Assembly: GCF_000247695.1 (NCBI RefSeq)
Contig: NW_004624881.1
Coordinates: forward strand, 2,656,014-2,720,013
Direction: 5' to 3'
DNA from: Heterocephalus glaber
Taxonomy: Eukaryota; Chordata; Mammalia; Rodentia; Bathyergidae
Length of the DNA: 64,000 nucleotides
A model generated the notes under the pieces. It had not been told where the DNA came from and did not search any database. It worked only from the letters and a program-made list of their open reading frames with translations. Shown here in pieces: positions 62,480 to 64,000 of this stretch. The position numbers were made by a program, and so were the translations under genes. Each line of letters starts with the position of its first letter. Positions within the stretch are counted from its first letter, which is position 1.

Positions 62480-63900
62480 TAAAATTAGGACAACAAATTT
62501 ATTATAATAGTATCATAAATAATAAAATATTAACAAATACTTAAAAATAAAATAATGAAATATTTACACACAACAAGCTACAAAATGTTCAAAGAAATTT
62601 TCAAGAAAGGTACCCTGTATTTATGAATTAGAAAATCTATTGATAAAATAAAAATTCCCCTAAAATTAATCTGTTGATGCAATACCATCTTGCTAAAAAT
62701 TCTGTTACTTTTATAAGAAATTTGCAAATTATTCTAACATTTATAGAGAAGTTTAAGAGATTTATAGTAACTGAGGCAGCCAGAAATAACAAATTTGGAA
62801 GACTCAGTTTCCAACTTCAAACTTTCTATCAGAGTTTTATACTCAAGGCATCTATTATCATGAGATAGAGGTACAGATCCATGAAATGGAAATAGATGTC
62901 CAGAAATAAGTGGGTAAATCTATAGTTGAACATCTTTTAATGACATAAGAGGAAAACCATGAGATCTTCACTAGATGGTGTTGTTAAAGCTGGGTGTCCA
63001 CGTGGAAAAAATGCAACTGGACCTGTACTTCATACTTTATAAAATAATGACCTCAAAATGCCTCAGTGACATAAATATGAGTTACAACTGTTAAAGGAAA
63101 AAAGCCTATATCTAAGATTAGTATTTCTCAAGATATATCAAAACTGGAATCACTTAAAATGAATCTAAATTGGATTCAATTAAATCATACTTTTTTTAAT
63201 AATTCAAAGGACATTTTCAATGAGTGAAAAAATGTCTCAATGGATGGGAGAACATCTACTCATATTATACATCTGAGAAAGGTTTAGTGTCCAGAAGATA
63301 TGAAGAAATCTAAACAAAACCAATGACTAGTCACTCAGGAAATACACACAAAATCACAGCGAGATACAACTCCCTAACAAAGAGAATGGTGTAACTAAAG
63401 AGTGGAAAATACCAAAATGGTGAGGACCTGGAAATGCCAAAAGGATGCAACATTTGCTTTTGGAAATGTAAACTTTTGTGGCCAATGTGGAGAACAGTGG
63501 GGCAGCATTTCTAAAATTTAGAGTCTGTTACTATGTGGCTGAAAACTTCCATTTCAACATACACACCCAAGGGAACTGAAAACATGTCAGCATTAAAACA
63601 TGTACATGAGTGTCTGTAGAAACCTTAATCATAATAGAAAAAACATGGAAATACTCCAAATATCTATTGATTATTAAGCAAACAAATCAAATGTAGCAAA
63701 ATCACATAAAGCAATATTATTAACTTGTACAAAAGAGTGAGTTACTGATACACACTTCAATCCGACATTCCCCACTGGAAAGAAGCCACTCACAAAAGAC
63801 CACATACTGTGTCATTCCACTTGTGTAGTGTGCAAAATAGGCAAATCTGTAGAGATGAAATACAGTGGCTGCCCTGTGGAGGATGAGCCTAAAGCCTTCC
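62480..63900 (+). mobile_element. Old L1 LINE, ORF2 C-terminal part and 3' UTR
   Basis: Plus-strand and strongly diverged. 'ggcatctattatcatgagat' plus 'agatccatgaaatggaa' are the L1 'ATG GTA CTG GC... AGA CC... ATG GAA' region. Then come 'agaaggtttagtgtccaga'-like text, 'gaaatacacacaaaatcaca', 'gtaaacttttgtggccaatg' and a final 'ctgtgtcattccacttgtgt' of the 3' UTR. No frame survives. Confidence 0.75.
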
Positions 63901-64000
63901 ACAGCCAGACAGAGAATGAGATTGTTAAAAGGAAAGGCGATCAGCCTGGCAGGGCTGCTATGTCTGTGGCAGCCTCAGTCTCATATCCTCCTCTGGGAGA

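Overview
This is mammalian nuclear DNA: AT-rich, intron-scale spacing, dense in L1 LINEs, (CA)n microsatellites and 7SL-derived SINEs. The SINEs point to a rodent. Several copies join a B1-like left part to an ID-like right part (the B1-dID or MEN type), and short ID-type SINEs end in a 'gagctaaatccc' motif. As I recall, fused B1-dID elements are typical of the squirrel-related clade (squirrels, mountain beaver, dormice), so a sciuromorph rodent is my inference. I cannot name a species.

The left two thirds (about 3 to 42 kb) is part of an olfactory receptor (OR) cluster in decay. Three class II OR loci of the OR2L type lie in the same orientation (minus strand): 3427-4361, 20185-21115 and 30845-31780. 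None is intact. The first has one frameshift and a destroyed DRY motif. The second is open apart from a single 8-bp deletion. The third has lost its start codon and carries three stops and two indels.

The second and third loci, with their flanks, are copies of one tandemly duplicated unit of roughly 10 kb. Each unit is a gene-free 'C block' (about 14.4-16.9, 27.2-30.4 and 37.0-42.0 kb) followed by an OR block (about 19.8-24.2 and 30.5-34.7 kb). The third C block has no OR after it; a pile-up of L1 elements (42.0-48.6 kb) starts there and marks the edge of the array.

The L1 insertions are of at least two ages. Young-looking copies share 3' UTR, ORF2 and 5' UTR sequence: 1-450, 6177-6474, 24.36-27.21, 42.06-44.25 and 44.52-48.59 kb. 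One (16.95-17.86 kb) has the 5' inversion typical of twin priming. The 44.5-48.6 kb copy lacks the endonuclease part of ORF2 and carries a second copy of 80 bp of its own 5' UTR at that junction. Old copies lie at 2.2-2.9, 12.0-13.9, 22.0-22.8, 48.7-49.2, 49.3-52.75 and 62.5-63.9 kb.

To the right of the array (48.6-64 kb) there is no OR. A processed pseudogene of UBA2 (SAE2, the catalytic subunit of the SUMO E1 enzyme) lies at about 55.65-58.51 kb on the minus strand. A repeat-poor stretch at 52.8-54.0 kb could be conserved non-coding DNA. A 103-codon ORF at 55199-55510 is unassigned. I find no intact protein-coding gene in the window, no CRISPR array and no prokaryotic feature.
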